A stretch of DNA of 61,503 bases from UBA4636 sp963650915 (GCA_963650915.1 CAVJMJ010000016.1:1-61503), one strand, 5' to 3'; counted from the stretch's first letter, positions 18,447 through 27,815 are shown. Program-made: numbers and translations. The notes: generated by a model not told the origin, from the letters alone.

Positions 18447-19262
18447 ATGAAAACTTTCACTGTTAACTTAAAAGAACTTTATAACGTAAAAGGCGGAAAG
18501 GTTACCGCCTATATTACCGAAGCACCTTTCGACCAGCCCGACCCCGATTTCAGACGCCCAGCCGTCATAGTAGTTCCGGGTGGCGGATATAACATGGTCA
18601 GTAAAAGAGAGGGCGAACCTACGGGGAATTATTTTACTTACATAGGTTACCAAGTATTCGTTCTCGAATACCTTTGCCGACCGGACGGCGTTAAATACCC
18701 CGAACAACTTTACGAACTTGCCGCCGCCGTCGATTACGTAAAGAAAAACGCCGACGAGTTTTTGGTTAAAAAAGACAAAGTCTTTGCGGTCGGTTTTTCG
18801 GCAGGCGGGCATTTGGTCGCAAACCTTGCCGTAAATTACAAAAAAGCACAAAAAGATTTGGGGCTTTCGGATTGCACTCTTACCGCAACCGGGCTTAGTT
18901 ACCCCGTTATCTCCCCCGAATACAGACATAAAGACTCTTTTGACTGTCTTTTAAACGGTTATACCGACGACGAAAAGAAAGGGCTTTATGACGAATTGTG
19001 CCTTGACAAATTGGTTACCGAAAATACTCCCCCGTCATTTTTGTGGACGACTTCGGAAGACAACGACGTACCCCCCGTTAACGCTTTAAAGTACGCCGAA
19101 GCCCTTGCCGAGCATAATATTAAGTTTGAATTGCACGTTTACCCCCACGGTTGGCACGGGCTTGCAAATTGCAGTGAGGAAATAAACCCCGCTAAACCGT
19201 CCTTTTTGAAAAAGAACTCGCAATGGATTTCCGATTGCGCAGACTTTTTTAAAGAATTTTAA
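18447..19262 (+). CDS. Alpha/beta hydrolase (esterase-like)
   Basis: The 271-aa enzyme has the alpha/beta-hydrolase fold of the acetyl-esterase/BD-FAE type: oxyanion segment VPGGGYNMVS, nucleophile elbow GFSAGGH, acid in TTSEDNDVPP and catalytic histidine in YPHGWHG. No signal peptide is present. GAGGC seven bases upstream supports the start at 18447 rather than 18435. It is divergent from the glycan cluster and probably de-esterifies the same substrates (inference). Confidence 0.87.
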   Translation: MKTFTVNLKELYNVKGGKVTAYITEAPFDQPDPDFRRPAVIVVPGGGYNMVSKREGEPTGNYFTYIGYQVFVLEYLCRPDGVKYPEQLYELAAAVDYVKKNADEFLVKKDKVFAVGFSAGGHLVANLAVNYKKAQKDLGLSDCTLTATGLSYPVISPEYRHKDSFDCLLNGYTDDEKKGLYDELCLDKLVTENTPPSFLWTTSEDNDVPPVNALKYAEALAEHNIKFELHVYPHGWHGLANCSEEINPAKPSFLKKNSQWISDCADFFKEF

Positions 19263-19708
19263 TTAAAAAAGTTTGGATAAAAAACCGGGGCTTAAAAAGT
19301 TTGGATAATAGGGCTTTGTTGCGGACGGCAAATTGTTTTTCGGCTTTTATCGCCTTTTAACCGTTTCGTTCTAAAATAAAGCTTTCGGTGCCGATGGCTT
19401 AGCACGTTGCTCCAAATTGCGGTGCGTGTATAGCCTGCCGTGCTTGCTCCAAATTGCGGTGCGTGTGCAAGTTGCGATGCGTACGTCAAGTTATTGACAT
19501 TCGTCAAGTTTAATATAAAAATTCGGGGTTGCCTTGCAAAAACTTGCAAAGCAACCCTTTTTTTCTTTTACTTGTCTTTTATTTTTGTCTTTTGTTTTAT
19601 TTTTATTTCGTCTTTTATTTGAGCTTTTATTTTTTTATTTGCCTGAAAATTTGTTTTTTATCTTAAAATTCGATTCGTGTTCGTTATTTAATTAGGTTTT
19701 TAATGGCG
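19263..19708. repeat. Intergenic region with direct repeats
   Basis: This region contains AAAAAGTTTGGATAA twice (about 19267 and 19294), a 23-bp direct repeat at 19407-19429 and 19444-19466, and the terminator at 19526-19564. The part after 19565 is T-rich. No gene is supported. Confidence 0.6.
19526..19564 (+). terminator. Rightward terminator
   Basis: GGGTTGC (19526-19532) pairs with GCAACCC (19551-19557), with an inner TTGCAA/TTGCAA pairing, followed by TTTTTTT. It is a good rho-independent terminator for the alpha/beta hydrolase transcript, although 260 bases downstream. Confidence 0.75.
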
Positions 19709-19849
19709 TTATTCGTCGATTTCGTCTTTTATCTTGCTTCTGTACTTGTACACAGCAAAAACTTGAGACAAACTAGTTACCACCGCAATAACGAAAGCGA
19801 TAGCCATAGCCAACAGCAAGGTAGGGTCTGCACGATTTAACAAAAACAT
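19709..19849 (-). CDS. Small single-pass membrane protein
   Basis: A 46-aa reading frame: a short polar N-terminus, one hydrophobic segment (about residues 11-34, LLLAMAIAFVIAVVTSLSQV), and a basic-then-acidic tail YKYRSKIKDEIDE. The positive-inside tail suggests the C-terminus faces the cytoplasm. The ribosome-binding site is weak and far away. Function unknown. Confidence 0.45.
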   Translation of the reverse strand: MFLLNRADPTLLLAMAIAFVIAVVTSLSQVFAVYKYRSKIKDEIDE

Positions 19850-19960
19850 TATTAACTACAATAACGCACCTAATATAATCCTTACGACACAAGTAATTAC
19901 AAATAAACCTATTTACGAAAAACTAATTTACAAATGAACTAATTTGCAAATTAGTGTAAC

Positions 19961-21196
19961 TTATTTTGACGCCAAAATTTTGTCGGTTATGACTTCGTAA
20001 GCGACTTGGTTAGGATGAAGTTCGTCGTTAGTGAACCAAACCCTTGTATACTGACCATTTCTGTCGCAAGGTATTGCGGTGTAAATGTCCACGTAAGCCG
20101 ATTTGTTTTTGTCGGCGCAGTTTTTAACGGCTATGTTTACGCCCTTGATTCCTTCGTTGTTATGCCCGTTGGATTTTCCTTGATAATATCCGTATGTCGA
20201 GCAACACGGAATATTGCTTAAACATATTACGCCCGCCCGATTGTTAAGGCCACAAATGCTTTCGAGTATGTAGTTATAAAAGCCGTAAAAGGTAGATAAA
20301 GGTTTTTTAGTATCCGTAAGGTTAAACGCCGTTTCGTCGGCTACATCCGACAAAACGCCGAGTTTTAAAGGCGCACCGTCTTTGTTGATTTCGTAACTGT
20401 CGTTGGTTCCTCCCATAACGAAAACGTAATCGGCAGACGTAATTTTTGCCTCATTGTTTTTGATTTGCATTGGCAAAGAATACGATTTATTGGCGTAGGT
20501 TGCGTCGTAATATGAACAAAGCGCACCCGCCACCGCAGGGTTATTTAGCGAGGCGAAATGACATGCGTCGTCAAGCATATTAACGTAGTTTGCCGTAATA
20601 CCTTTAACCGTTATGAGTCTTGTGTTTTCTCTTATGTAGTTACCCGACTTATCTATCTTTGTCCAAGTATTGGTTTGCCACCAAGTCGCACTTTGGTCGG
20701 TTATGGAGTCGCCTAAAAATACGACTTTTTTGCCGTATAATCTGCCGACGGACGGCGTTAAAAGGGTATCGCCGTACTTTTCTTCGTTTACGACGTGAAA
20801 TTTAATAATCGTCGTAACGGTGCCGACTTTATAGTATACTTCGTCGGTGGTGAAATCGTCGGGTTCAACTTGTTTTGCGGTTATTACACCTTTTGAAACG
20901 GTAAGGTTATCGCTTTCGAAATCAATCGTTTTTACGCCCGTAAAAGTTTTAGAATCATACGAAAGGGTCATCGTATCGACAGGTTCACCTTCGTACTTTA
21001 ACTGTTCGTATAAATTATAAGTTTCAGCGGGCTTTAAGTAAACGTCGGCGGAAACGGTTTCTTGCGTTTGACTGCCACCGCCAGACGAGGACGGCGACGT
21101 TCCGCCGTTTGACAAATCACCCGTTTGTCCGCTACACCCGAATAAAAGTGTTGACATAAGCAAAAAACAAATTACTAACGTAAAAAAATTTTTCAT
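19961..21196 (-). CDS. SGNH/GDSL hydrolase lipoprotein
   Basis: A 411-aa surface lipoprotein: signal peptide with lipobox LLFGC (Cys21), a Ser/Gly-rich linker, a small beta domain (about 50-135), then an SGNH hydrolase with block I VVFLGDSITDQ, block III VMGGTNDSY, and catalytic Asp-His in NDELHPNQ. It would deacylate extracellular glycans or lipids. It has its own strong promoter and is separated from the main glycan cluster. Confidence 0.85.
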   Translation of the reverse strand: MKNFFTLVICFLLMSTLLFGCSGQTGDLSNGGTSPSSSGGGSQTQETVSADVYLKPAETYNLYEQLKYEGEPVDTMTLSYDSKTFTGVKTIDFESDNLTVSKGVITAKQVEPDDFTTDEVYYKVGTVTTIIKFHVVNEEKYGDTLLTPSVGRLYGKKVVFLGDSITDQSATWWQTNTWTKIDKSGNYIRENTRLITVKGITANYVNMLDDACHFASLNNPAVAGALCSYYDATYANKSYSLPMQIKNNEAKITSADYVFVMGGTNDSYEINKDGAPLKLGVLSDVADETAFNLTDTKKPLSTFYGFYNYILESICGLNNRAGVICLSNIPCCSTYGYYQGKSNGHNNEGIKGVNIAVKNCADKNKSAYVDIYTAIPCDRNGQYTRVWFTNDELHPNQVAYEVITDKILASK

Positions 21197-21268
21197 CGAT
21201 TTTCTTTTTCCTTTATATCGTTATTGTGTTTTAGTCGTTTTTACAGGGAAGAAATTCACTATATTTAA

Positions 21269-21297
21269 TGTATAACATGTTTTTTTGCCTTTGTCAA
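21269..21297 (-). promoter_or_regulatory. Promoter of the SGNH lipoprotein
   Basis: Leftward TTGACA (21292-21297) and TATACA (21269-21274) with a 17-bp spacer, about 73 bases before the start codon. Confidence 0.75.
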
Positions 21298-21370
21298 TAG
21301 GTAAATCGAAAAAAAATTTCAATATTTTGTGAATTATAGTTATTTTATAATTGTCGTTATTTTATAAAGT

Positions 21371-21446
21371 AAGACGGAAAGCATTTTGATATGCACCCCA
21401 AAAGTTAGATACTTTTGGTGTCACTTCAGTTTTTGCCTTCCGTCTT
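21371..21446. repeat. Long imperfect inverted repeat
   Basis: The outer arms AAGACGGAAAGCA (21371-21383) and TGCCTTCCGTCTT (21434-21446) pair over 13 positions with one G-U. An inner stem CCAAAAGT/ACTTTTGG (21398-21405, 21411-21418) sits in the middle. It lies between two leftward genes and may act as a terminator, a miniature element or an IS-end remnant; no transposase is nearby. Confidence 0.5.
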
Positions 21447-21601
21447 TAACTTGCTTTTAGTCTTTAATTTGGTTTTAGTCTTTAATTAACTTTTAATCTT
21501 AATTTGCCTTTTCGTCTTTAATTTTATTAAAAATTATTTATAGATTTTGGGACGATTGACTATTTTATTTATGTGGTGATTGACTATCTTCGTGTGTAAA
21601 A

Positions 21602-22678
21602 CTATTTTAAAGTAAAGTGCATTTCGACGGGGTTGTGGTCGGAAAACTCAAAGCCCGTGTCTATAACGTTGCAATAGGACACTTCAACGTTATCGGAAAC
21701 TATAAAACCGTCTATGGATACCACGAATTGATTTTCGTTATAAGGTCCGTCTGCGTTACGACAAGTGGGGATGGGGTTTGCTGGATCAAAAGGTTTTTGC
21801 AAAGAAAGACCGGTGTCTTTTAAATATTCCTCTTTGATGGGTTGCGCCCAAGTGTACTTCGTTCCGTCGACGCCGAAAACTTCCGAACCGTTGCCCAAAA
21901 CGTCTTTGTTAAAATCCCCTGCGCAAATTACGTAACCGCCGCCGTTATAGGCTTCCTTCATGTCGGAAACGAGCATTTCAAACTGCTCGTCCGCAATTTT
22001 GCCGTCCGAGGTATAAGCCGATAAGTGTACGTTAAACAGGTAAAGAGTTTTTCCGTTTTCAACCGGCAATGCGGTTATCGTATAACAACGATCCAAATCC
22101 ATATATTTCGCAAAGCCCGTTTCGACGGGTAAACTTCTTCTTAAAGCATTAGTCGCATTAAATTTGGTAAGTAGCAAAATGCCCGACTTAGCCGAACCCA
22201 AAGGGCTATGAAAGGGATATATAAGGTAGGGACTGTTATAGTTTTCGGCAAAAACGCTCGTGTATCCCGTTAGCGACGTTTTATAGTGTTCGAGTTCGTT
22301 AACTTTGTAACTCCTCGTGGCTTTTACGTCGACTTCCTGCAAGAAATTTATATCGGCGTTTTTTTCTGAAAGTAAGCCTATAATACCGTTAACGGTGCTT
22401 TTTACGGAATCTTCGGACCACGCTCTGCCCTCCGTTCCGCCGTCCATAAAGAAGCCGAAATCTTTAGTGTACGCACCGAAGCCCGTGTTATAAGATATGG
22501 CTTTATATTCCTTACCCGTTACGACTTGCGTCGTTTGGTTGTTATCCAAAGTAAGTTCGAGATCGCTTTCTATTCTTTTGTAACTCAATAAATAGTAGGC
22601 TACGTAAATACCCGCAACGAGTATTACCGCCAACACTACCGCAAGAAGGATTTTTAAGATTTTTTTCGCTATAGCCAT
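21602..22678 (-). CDS. Endonuclease/exonuclease/phosphatase-family protein
   Basis: The 358-aa protein has an uncleaved N-terminal membrane anchor (residues 8-32) followed by an EEP-fold domain: SYNTGFGAY at the first strand, FLQEVD metal-binding glutamate, VHLSAYT, CAGDFNKDV and the terminal SDHNPVEMHF. Family members cleave phosphodiesters of nucleic acids, lipids or phosphoinositides; the external location argues for an extracellular substrate. It is preceded by its own promoter. Confidence 0.85.
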   Translation of the reverse strand: MAIAKKILKILLAVVLAVILVAGIYVAYYLLSYKRIESDLELTLDNNQTTQVVTGKEYKAISYNTGFGAYTKDFGFFMDGGTEGRAWSEDSVKSTVNGIIGLLSEKNADINFLQEVDVKATRSYKVNELEHYKTSLTGYTSVFAENYNSPYLIYPFHSPLGSAKSGILLLTKFNATNALRRSLPVETGFAKYMDLDRCYTITALPVENGKTLYLFNVHLSAYTSDGKIADEQFEMLVSDMKEAYNGGGYVICAGDFNKDVLGNGSEVFGVDGTKYTWAQPIKEEYLKDTGLSLQKPFDPANPIPTCRNADGPYNENQFVVSIDGFIVSDNVEVSYCNVIDTGFEFSDHNPVEMHFTLK

Positions 22679-22707
22679 TTTTTATCTTCCTTTAAGTTTC
22701 TTATAAC

Positions 22708-22736
22708 ATTATAACATAGTGTTGCTTTAATGTAAA
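22708..22736 (-). promoter_or_regulatory. Promoter of the EEP-family gene
   Basis: Leftward TTTACA (22731-22736) and TATAAT (22708-22713), spacer 17 bp. Confidence 0.75.
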
Positions 22737-22770
22737 TGGTTTTTTCAAAATTTTACCTTATTTTCATAAA

Positions 22771-22816
22771 AGAAGACGAAAAAGGCTTGCCGACTTTATT
22801 AAAGCGACAAGCCTTT
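22771..22816 (-). terminator. pnp terminator
   Basis: AAAGGCTTG (22781-22789) pairs with CAAGCCTTT (22808-22816); read leftward the stem is followed by TTTTTCGTCTT. It lies about 115 bases after the pnp stop. Confidence 0.75.
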
Positions 22817-22930
22817 CGATTGTATTTTTAATTTTATTATAGTCAAAAGGGTTTAATTTTAACGATTTTATAACCTGAACGATTAAAATCTAAACGTTTT
22901 CCCTAAACGATTTCTACTATAAATAAAGGT

Positions 22931-25066
22931 TTAGCCTTCTACTTTGGACAAAAGTTTGAGGTCGATACCTTTTTCGCCGATTTTGATGATTTCGACGTTT
23001 ACTTTATCGCCTACAGACAAAACGTCTTCAACGGAGTTGACTTTTTTGTCCGTTCCGAGTTTTGAGATGTGAATCATACCGTCGTGCCCCGGGGTTAATT
23101 CGCAGAATGCGCCGACTTTGGGGAGTATTCTTGCAACCGTAGTAGAGAACATATCGCCGACTTCGAGATCTTTCGCAATTGACATAATAATGTCTCTTGC
23201 GCGTTCTGCAGGTTCGATGGTTTCGCCGTAAGAAGCAATGAATACGTTGCCGTCGTCGTTGATGTCGATTTTGGCACCCGTTTCGGCAATAATCTTGTTG
23301 ATGGTCTTTCCGCCGCTTCCGATAACGTCTTTGATCTTGTCGGGGTTAATCGTGAAGGTCAAAATCTTGGGAGCGTATTTGGAAAGTTCTTTATTGGGTT
23401 CGGGGATGCATTCGAGCATCTTATTCAAAATGAAATGTCTGCCTTCGTTGGCTTGTTTGATTGCCTGACGTAAAATGGTTTCGTCGATGCCTTTGATTTT
23501 GATATCCATTTGGATGGCGGTGATACCTTTAACGGTACCGGCAACTTTAAAGTCCATATCGCCGAGGAAGTCTTCCAAACCCTGAATATCGCTCATAACG
23601 GAAACTTTTCCGCTTTCAACGTCTTTAATCAAGCCCATGGCAATACCTGCGACGGGGCGTTTAATGGGAACGCCTGCGTCCATCAATGCCATCGTAGAAC
23701 CGCAAACGGAAGCCTGAGAAGTAGAACCGTTGGACGATAAAACTTCGGATACCACGCGGATGCTGTAGGGGAATTCTTCCAAAGAAGGAATAACGGGTTC
23801 CAAAGATCTTTCTGCTAACGCACCGTGACCGATTTCGCGACGGCCGGGACCACGCATGGGTTTTGCTTCGCCGGAAGCGTAACCGGGCATGTTGTAATGA
23901 TGCATGTAGCGTTTTTCGACTTCGTCGTCAAGCCCTTCGAGTTTTTGTATATCGCCTACCGTACCTAAGGTACAAGTTGACATAACCTGCGTCATACCGC
24001 GAGTGAATACCGCCGAACCGTGAACTCTCGGTAAAATGCCGTGTTCACACCAAATAGGTCTGATTTCGGTAAGCTTTCTGCCGTCGGGACGAACGCCTAA
24101 ATTGGTTATTTTAGCGCGAACCTTTTCCTTGGTGATGTAATAAAGGGAATCCTTTATTTGACGAACGACGTCGGCTTCTGAAAGATTGAGAGAGTCGAAA
24201 CCGTCGTAATCTTCGGCGGTGAAATGTTCGATACATTCCTTTTCGACTTTGTCTTGTCTGTCTTGACGTTCGAATCTGTCAAAAGTATCGAGTGCCCAAT
24301 CGAGTTTTTCGGAAGCGTATTCGCGTACCTTTTGATCGAGTTCGTCGTAAACGTGGTAAAGTTCCATTTCTCTCTTGGGTTTACCGCATACCTTTACCAT
24401 ATCTTCGATGAAAGCGCATTGTTTTTTGATTTCTTCGTGACCGAACAAAATTGCGCCGACCATTTCTTCGTCTTCGATTTCCTTTGCACCCGCTTCAACC
24501 ATCATGATGGCGTCCTTCGTGCCGGAAAGGTTTAACGAAAGGGTGGATTTTTCACGTTCGGCAACGGTGGGGTTAATTACGTATTTGCCGTCTACCATGC
24601 CGACTACTACCGCGCCGGTAGGTCCTTGGAAAGGTATATCGGAAATGGAAAGAGCGATAGAACTGCCGAGCATTGCGAAAGGTTCGGGTGCAATGTCGGG
24701 ATCAACGGATAACGCCGTTGCAACTACCGTTACGTCGTTAAAAAGCCCTTTGGGGAAAAGAGGTCTTATAGGTCTGTCGATAAGCCTCGAAGTCAAAATG
24801 GCTTTGTCGCTTGCTCTTCCCTCTCTTCTCTTGAAACTACCGGGGATTTTGCCGATAGCGTACATCTTTTCTTCGTAATCTACCGAAAGCGGGAAGAAAT
24901 CCATCCCTTCACGCGGGGATTCGCTCATCGTTGCGTTGACCATAACTACGGTTTCACCGCATTTAACGATGCACGAGCCGTTTGCCTGTTGTGCGTACTT
25001 GCCTACGTCAACGGTAACTTTTCTTCCGCCGATTTCGGTTTCAAATGTCTTGTGATTTTCTAACAT
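22931..25066 (-). CDS. pnp: Polyribonucleotide nucleotidyltransferase
   Basis: A full-length (711 aa) PNPase, which degrades RNA 3' to 5' by phosphorolysis and takes part in mRNA turnover. Two RNase PH domains are visible (first with SFKRREGRASDKAILTSRL; second with MRGPGRREIGHGALAERSL and SSNGSTSQASVCG), then a KH domain (IKDVIGSGGKTINKII) and a C-terminal S1 domain (VGDMFSTTVARILPKVGAF). The start at 25066 has AAGGAG six bases upstream; a longer frame to 25114 lacks one. The neighbour rpsO is the classic partner. Confidence 0.97.
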   Translation of the reverse strand: MLENHKTFETEIGGRKVTVDVGKYAQQANGSCIVKCGETVVMVNATMSESPREGMDFFPLSVDYEEKMYAIGKIPGSFKRREGRASDKAILTSRLIDRPIRPLFPKGLFNDVTVVATALSVDPDIAPEPFAMLGSSIALSISDIPFQGPTGAVVVGMVDGKYVINPTVAEREKSTLSLNLSGTKDAIMMVEAGAKEIEDEEMVGAILFGHEEIKKQCAFIEDMVKVCGKPKREMELYHVYDELDQKVREYASEKLDWALDTFDRFERQDRQDKVEKECIEHFTAEDYDGFDSLNLSEADVVRQIKDSLYYITKEKVRAKITNLGVRPDGRKLTEIRPIWCEHGILPRVHGSAVFTRGMTQVMSTCTLGTVGDIQKLEGLDDEVEKRYMHHYNMPGYASGEAKPMRGPGRREIGHGALAERSLEPVIPSLEEFPYSIRVVSEVLSSNGSTSQASVCGSTMALMDAGVPIKRPVAGIAMGLIKDVESGKVSVMSDIQGLEDFLGDMDFKVAGTVKGITAIQMDIKIKGIDETILRQAIKQANEGRHFILNKMLECIPEPNKELSKYAPKILTFTINPDKIKDVIGSGGKTINKIIAETGAKIDINDDGNVFIASYGETIEPAERARDIIMSIAKDLEVGDMFSTTVARILPKVGAFCELTPGHDGMIHISKLGTDKKVNSVEDVLSVGDKVNVEIIKIGEKGIDLKLLSKVEG

Positions 25067-25184
25067 GTGTCTCCTTATAACTAACTTTACTCTATTTATA
25101 GAAACGAAGAACAAGCTTGTCCTTCGCTAAAATATGCGAATTTTTAACCCCGCTTTAAAATTATTGCGATGAACGGTGTGTTTA

Positions 25185-25356
25185 AACGGGCAATAAATAA
25201 TTGCGTCGATGCTTTTTAACGCAACGAATAATTGCGTCGAATAATTGCCTCCATGCTTTTAGGGCAACGAATAATTGCTTCGTATGCTTTTTAACGCAAC
25301 GAATAACTGCATCGAATAATTGGCTCGTTGGCTTTGTGCAACGAATAATTGCGGGG
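25185..25356. repeat. Short repeats between rpsO and pnp
   Basis: The spacer holds several copies of the phrase GCAACGAATAATTGC, alternating with GATGCTTTTTAACGC-like and TCGAATAATTG phrases, at irregular spacing. They are close to direct repeats but not CRISPR-like because spacers are short and themselves repetitive. The phrases sit in the transcribed rpsO-pnp leader and could influence processing. Confidence 0.55.
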
Positions 25357-25364
25357 TTGAATAG

Positions 25365-25394
25365 AAAAATCGGGGGCAATACGATACTGCCCCC
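25365..25394 (-). terminator. rpsO terminator
   Basis: GGGGGCA (25372-25378) pairs with TGCCCCC (25388-25394); leftward it is followed by GATTTTT. It lies 10 bases after the rpsO stop, so pnp may depend on read-through or on its own start signals. Confidence 0.8.
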
Positions 25395-25404
25395 ACACTT
25401 AAAC

Positions 25405-25668
25405 TTACTTTCTGAGATTAAGTCTTTTGATAAGATCTCTGTACTTCTCAATGTCTTTGGATTTGAGATAGTCGAGTAAACCCTTTCTGCGACCGACCAT
25501 TTTTAAAAGACCGCGTCTTGAATGGTTGTCGTGTTTGTTTAACGCCAAATGTTCGTTAAGATGGTTGATACGAGCCGTTAAAAGAGCGACTTGAACTTCA
25601 ACCGAACCGGTATCGTTTTCGTGAATACCGTATTCCTTGATAAGATTGGTTTTTGCTTCTTTTTCCAT
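25405..25668 (-). CDS. rpsO: 30S ribosomal protein S15
   Basis: An 87-aa protein of the usual S15 length with the diagnostic DTGSVEVQVALLTARI and HDNHSRRGLLKMVGRRKGLLDYL segments that bind 16S rRNA. It nucleates the 30S platform together with S6 and S18. AAGGAG lies upstream of the start. A promoter lies at 25755-25783. Confidence 0.98.
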   Translation of the reverse strand: MEKEAKTNLIKEYGIHENDTGSVEVQVALLTARINHLNEHLALNKHDNHSRRGLLKMVGRRKGLLDYLKSKDIEKYRDLIKRLNLRK

Positions 25669-25754
25669 TTTAAAACTCCTTGGAAATTATAAATTCGCTT
25701 TAAACCGAGACGCCGACCGAAGAAAATCGAACGCCTAAGCCAAAGTACTTTAAT

Positions 25755-25783
25755 ATATTAACAAATAATTCGCCTTTTGTAAA
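25755..25783 (-). promoter_or_regulatory. rpsO promoter
   Basis: Leftward TTTACA (25778-25783) and TAATAT (25755-25760), spacer 17 bp, about 85 bases before the rpsO start; the leader could host S15 autoregulation (inference). Confidence 0.6.
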
Positions 25784-25798
25784 CAAATTTAAACCCGT

Positions 25799-27148
25799 TT
25801 AAGGCATAAACAGTAAATTTTTTTGCTCTATAAGTTCGTCTACCCGTTTAAGATAGGCGTCTGTGTTTTTAGGCGCGCCTATACGGGTTATTTTATGCAA
25901 ATTTTCGACGCGCTTTGATACGGCGTTTGCTCCGTTTGCCAAAATATCGGTGGTTTCTTCCATTATGTCGACGTTGTAAATACATTCCTTGCCTTTTTTA
26001 GAGTAGCCGGTGTTTTCAAGGTTGCCCGCCATGTATTTTTGGCGATACAGATAATACGGGTTGTACCCCGCACTCGATAAATATCTATGAGCGAATTCCA
26101 CCATTTCGGATACTTCGCCGTCATTAAGCCTGTCGGTGGATTCTTTAAGCTTGGAACCGCTTTTTAAACATAAGGTGTGAACGGTAATATTTTCGGGATT
26201 TAGCGACACCGCAGTTTTTAAAGAATTTTCAAAGTCGACTTCTTTTTCGCCGTAAAGCCCGGCAATCAAATCCATGTTTACGTCGAAGCCGTAAGACTTT
26301 ACGATTTCGTATTTTTCGATAACGTCCCCGCTCGTGTGCTTTCTGCCGATAAGTTCCAAAGTTTTATCGGAAAAAGTTTGCGGATTGACGCAAACACGGG
26401 TTACGCCGAAGTCCTTCATCATTTGAAGTTTGGTTTTCGTTATGGCGTCGGGGCGTCCCGCTTCCACGGTGTACTCAACGCTTTGTTTGCCTATATGTGA
26501 TAGCAATTTATAGAAAAGTTCGTCCGAAAGCGCAACGGGCGTGCCACCGCCTACGTAGACCGATCTCAAATTTTTAATGAGGCGTTTAGAAGCCTCGATT
26601 TCGTCCGAAAGTCGGGCTATATACTCGTTAATGCGCTTTTCTTGAGAAATTTCGTTTGATATGAACGAGCAGTATGCGCACCTCGACGGACAAAACGGAA
26701 CGGAAACAAAAAGGTCGCAATTATCGGGGTTTACACTGTAAATTCCCTTTTGCGTTTGCAAAATTTTAGATACGAGTCTGGTTTTTTCGTCACTTACGAG
26801 CATTACTTCTTTGAAGAATTTTTCAAAGTTATCCCCTTCCATATAGGCAAGTTTGGTAGGACGTATTCCCGTAAGTGCGCCCCAGGGCAAACGCTCGTCT
26901 GTATAGTCGGATAAGCCTTTATATGCGGATAATTTTAAAAAACGCTTTTTAAGACGCTTTTCGTCGCGAATATCCGACGGGTTGAAAGAATAAGTATATT
27001 CGTAATTTTTATCTTCGACAAAAACATAAGCGGTAAACATGTCGTTCGTAACGTTTCCGTCAACGGTAATGTTGCCGTTAAAGGAAACGAACTCGTTTAC
27101 AACTTCTTCTACGTCTGGGAAAAATTCGGGATGGTTAGTTTTTAGCAT
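25799..27148 (-). CDS. hemZ: HemZ-like radical SAM coproporphyrinogen dehydrogenase
   Basis: The 449-aa protein is a HemN/HemZ-type radical SAM enzyme: the cluster-binding motif is CPSRCAYC (C153, C157, C160), followed by VYVGGGTPVAL, the TVEAGRPDAI strand and GLYGEKEVDFENSL. An N-terminal domain of about 140 residues is typical of Clostridial HemZ. The family oxidises coproporphyrinogen III, but some members have other roles. It overlaps the MBL gene by 14 bases. Confidence 0.85.
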   Translation of the reverse strand: MLKTNHPEFFPDVEEVVNEFVSFNGNITVDGNVTNDMFTAYVFVEDKNYEYTYSFNPSDIRDEKRLKKRFLKLSAYKGLSDYTDERLPWGALTGIRPTKLAYMEGDNFEKFFKEVMLVSDEKTRLVSKILQTQKGIYSVNPDNCDLFVSVPFCPSRCAYCSFISNEISQEKRINEYIARLSDEIEASKRLIKNLRSVYVGGGTPVALSDELFYKLLSHIGKQSVEYTVEAGRPDAITKTKLQMMKDFGVTRVCVNPQTFSDKTLELIGRKHTSGDVIEKYEIVKSYGFDVNMDLIAGLYGEKEVDFENSLKTAVSLNPENITVHTLCLKSGSKLKESTDRLNDGEVSEMVEFAHRYLSSAGYNPYYLYRQKYMAGNLENTGYSKKGKECIYNVDIMEETTDILANGANAVSKRVENLHKITRIGAPKNTDAYLKRVDELIEQKNLLFMP

Positions 27149-27770
27149 ATTTTAAGTAGTATGTATTAAATCGGTATTCGTGCGATAAATCGGTATCCGC
27201 ACCGTGTCCGGGGTGTACTTTATAGTTGTGTTTTTCTTCGGAAAATAGGGCTATAAGCCTGTTAATCGAGGATTTCATATCATTTGCGTTTCCGCTCGGA
27301 AAATCCGTTCTGCCTACGGACATACGAAATAAAGTGTCGCCCGTAAACATATCCGAACCGATTATAAAGGTTACCGAACCTTTGGTATGCCCGGGCGTCG
27401 ATAGAATTTTAACGGGTATTTTTCCGAAATCGTACTCGCCTTCCACAAAGGTTTTATAATCGAAAATCGGCTCGTAATTTACGCCTACGTATGCCGAAAG
27501 CGTGCCTTCACTCGATTCAAGCCCTGTTGCGTCTAAGCAAGAAATATATACGGGTATGCCGTGCTCTCTCGCGCTTTTTAAACCGCAAACGTGGTCGAAA
27601 TGATTATGCGTGCATAAAACGGCAACGGGGGTGAGATTTTCGGTTTTCAAAACTTCTTTCGCAACCGAAAAGTCCGCGCCGAGGTCGATTATCAAGCAAT
27701 TTTTATCGTCTATACTCACGATATACATGAACGAATCGAAGGGTTCGTTTCTTACTTTTAATATTTTCAT
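27135..27770 (-). CDS. MBL-fold hydrolase (glyoxalase II-like)
   Basis: A 211-aa metallo-beta-lactamase-fold protein with the metal motif THNHFDHVCG (H55, H57, D59, H60), the later STPGHTKGS histidine, the TGDTLFRMSVGRTD aspartate and a final VHPGHG. This is the glyoxalase II-like subgroup found beside hemZ and rel in Clostridia. Its substrate there is unproven. Confidence 0.88.
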   Translation of the reverse strand: MKILKVRNEPFDSFMYIVSIDDKNCLIIDLGADFSVAKEVLKTENLTPVAVLCTHNHFDHVCGLKSAREHGIPVYISCLDATGLESSEGTLSAYVGVNYEPIFDYKTFVEGEYDFGKIPVKILSTPGHTKGSVTFIIGSDMFTGDTLFRMSVGRTDFPSGNANDMKSSINRLIALFSEEKHNYKVHPGHGADTDLSHEYRFNTYYLKYAKN

Positions 27771-27815
27771 ATTAGCCGATTGTGCTATTTATATTATTTG
27801 AAAGCGTTATTTAGA

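Noticed and set aside
24504..24878. Long plus-strand open frame opposite pnp
   Set aside because: It is the mirror of a strongly conserved gene with no start signals.
25185..25356. CRISPR-like look of repeated phrases
   Set aside because: Unit spacing is irregular, spacers are only a few bases and self-similar, and no cas gene is in the window.
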